DNA from: Amycolatopsis sp. WQ 127309
Lineage (GTDB): Bacteria; Actinomycetota; Actinomycetes; Mycobacteriales; Pseudonocardiaceae
NCBI RefSeq assembly: GCF_023023025.1
Contig: NZ_CP095481.1
Span: 5,965,001 to 6,029,000, forward strand
Length of the DNA: 64,000 nucleotides
Direction of reading: 5' to 3'
Program-made: the position numbers and the translations under genes
Part shown: positions 1 through 64,000 of the stretch, piece by piece
Position numbering within the stretch: the first letter of the stretch is position 1
How the letters are laid out: the number at the start of each line of letters is the position of its first letter
The notes under the pieces: model-generated
Told to the model about the DNA's origin: nothing
The model's input: the letters and a program-made list of their open reading frames with translations, nothing else
The model's database searches: none

Positions 1-13439
<13,439 letters not shown>

Positions 13440-13452
13440 CCCTCCCGCAGGT

Positions 13453-13503
13453 CCGTGAAGGCCTCCTTACCGGCTCTTAGCGCCGGTAAGGAGGCCTTCA
13501 CGG
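13453..13503 (+). terminator. Perfect 22-bp hairpin after PKS gene 1
   Basis: The left arm (13453-13474) begins CCGTGAAGGCCTCC and the right arm (13482-13503) is its exact reverse complement, around a 7-base loop (TCTTAGC). It starts 13 bases after the stop codon of gene 1. There is no U tract, which is common for actinomycete terminators. It could terminate or attenuate transcription, protect a 3' end, or be one copy of a dispersed genomic palindrome. The inverted repeat is certain; its role is inferred. Confidence 0.6.
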
Positions 13504-13560
13504 CTTTCGGCTCCCGGCGCGGCGTCCCGGGGCTTTTCCGCAGGTCGGAGCCGGGTTCGC

Positions 13561-13625
13561 CTAGGGGCGTAGGGGGTCGCTAAGGGTTGTCGCGGGAGTC
13601 CGCGGATTCATAGGTTTCCCTGGCA
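13561..13625 (+). promoter_or_regulatory. Possible promoter/operator region upstream of PKS gene 2
   Basis: TAGGGG occurs at 13562-13567 and 13570-13575, with a related TAAGGG at 13581-13586, on the same strand with 8- and 11-base spacing. About 25 bases further is GATTCATAGG, the least GC-rich part of the gap. Together with the hairpin upstream this would fit an independent start for genes 2-4. I cannot place convincing -35/-10 boxes, so this is a weak call. Confidence 0.25.
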
Positions 13626-13716
13626 CCGGTTCGTCGGGGCAGCGCTGTGACCACGGGAAAGACCAAGGGAACCGCGCGCACCGAACGAAGCCGGGGGACG
13701 CAGACACGGCGACAAG

Positions 13717-13724
13717 TGAGGTGT
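13717..13724 (+). promoter_or_regulatory. Ribosome binding site deciding the start of PKS gene 2
   Basis: TGAGGTG ends about 7 bases before ATG at 13731. The protein from this ATG begins [18 protein letters not shown], a standard PKS N-terminal docking coiled coil. The in-frame GTG 84 bases upstream would add a basic, unstructured leader not expected in this family. Confidence 0.7.
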
Positions 13725-13730
13725 GCGGCG

Positions 13731-29711
<15,981 letters not shown>

Positions 29712-29745
29712 ACCCCCGCCCCAGCCCCCGTTCCCCCCGCGTCCC

Positions 29746-29752
29746 CGAGGTG
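29746..29752 (+). promoter_or_regulatory. Ribosome binding site of PKS gene 3
   Basis: CGAGGTG lies about 8 bases before ATG at 29760 in the 48-bp gap after gene 2. The rest of the gap is C-rich, with no hairpin or promoter that I can see, so genes 2 and 3 look co-transcribed. Confidence 0.7.
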
Positions 29753-29759
29753 ACTTCGA

Positions 29760-52253
<22,494 letters not shown>

Positions 52254-52279
52254 CGGGCACGAACCGTCCACTGGGGAAT

Positions 52280-52289
52280 GAGGGGCAGG
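52280..52289 (+). promoter_or_regulatory. Ribosome binding site of PKS gene 4
   Basis: GAGGGGCAGG lies 6-10 bases before ATG at 52296 in the 42-bp gap after gene 3. No hairpin or promoter is visible in the gap, so genes 3 and 4 look co-transcribed. Confidence 0.6.
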
Positions 52290-52295
52290 CCTGAC

Positions 52296-64000
<11,705 letters not shown>

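Larger units (their letters stand above)
13440..13730 (+). other. Intergenic region between PKS genes 1 and 2
   Basis: This 291-bp stretch is the only gap over 50 bp in the window. It holds a perfect 22-bp hairpin just after gene 1, a G-rich stretch with repeated TAGGGG-like blocks (about 13561-13587), and a ribosome binding site before gene 2. A GTG at 13647 is in frame with gene 2 and open, but the translation from 13647 to 13730 has no docking-domain character and looks like untranslated leader. I see no separate gene here. Confidence 0.75.

Noticed and set aside
13647..13730. Upstream in-frame GTG start for gene 2
   Set aside because: The added 28 residues are basic and unlike a docking domain; the ATG at 13731 has a Shine-Dalgarno sequence and starts directly with the coiled coil.
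29712..29759. Promoter or terminator between genes 2 and 3
   Set aside because: The gap is 48 bp of C-rich sequence with a ribosome binding site; no inverted repeat or promoter-like element is visible.

Overview
The window is one uninterrupted stretch of a giant modular type I polyketide synthase (PKS) locus. All four genes lie on the + strand: gene 1 (1-13439, 5' end outside), gene 2 (13731-29711), gene 3 (29760-52253) and gene 4 (52296 to beyond 64000). Very high GC, almost purely G/C third codon positions, actinomycete-style PKS linkers and docking ends, and an iterated TCCACNGTGGA palindrome suggest a Pseudonocardiales-type actinomycete. Amycolatopsis is my best guess, from memory of such sequences and not from a search.

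Layout. I number the modules w1-w14 through the window. Gene 1: w1 KS(partial)-AT(methylmalonyl)-KR(A)-ACP; w2 KS-AT(malonyl)-[eroded DH]-KR(B)-ACP; w3 KS-AT(malonyl)-KR(A)-ACP; C-terminal docking end. Gene 2: N-docking; w4 KS-AT(methylmalonyl-like)-DH-KR(B, catalytic Ser replaced by Gly)-ACP; w5 KS-AT(malonyl)-KR(A)-ACP; w6 KS-AT(malonyl)-DH-ER-KR(B)-ACP; C-docking. Gene 3 (7,497 aa): N-docking; w7-w11, five modules of identical KS-AT(malonyl)-KR(A)-ACP architecture; C-docking. Gene 4: N-docking; w12 and w13, both KS-AT(malonyl)-DH-KR(B)-ACP; w14 KS and the first residues of its AT. There is no loading module, KSQ, thioesterase or tailoring gene in view, so this is the middle of an assembly line.

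How the genes work together. The docking ends are of one class, and the gene order is compatible with collinear transfer 1 to 2 to 3 to 4. Read that way, the stretch builds (inference) a chain segment CH(OH)-CH(CH3)-CH(OH)-CH2-CH(OH)-CH2-CH=C(CH3)-CH(OH)-CH2-CH2-CH2-[CH(OH)-CH2]x5-CH=CH-CH=CH-CO. This is a methyl-branched polyol with a five-hydroxyl 1,3-run followed by a conjugated diene, typical of very large polyol/polyene macrolides or linear polyols. I cannot name the compound.

The least ordinary signals are: a DH in w2 from which all three active-site regions have been removed in frame; the Ser-to-Gly KR in w4; low-GC islands with rare codons recurring at the same two places in some AT domains only; two palindromes recurring at fixed coding positions; and a perfect 22-bp hairpin in the only sizeable intergenic gap (13440-13730). 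No RNA genes, CRISPR, insertion sequences or other mobile elements were seen.
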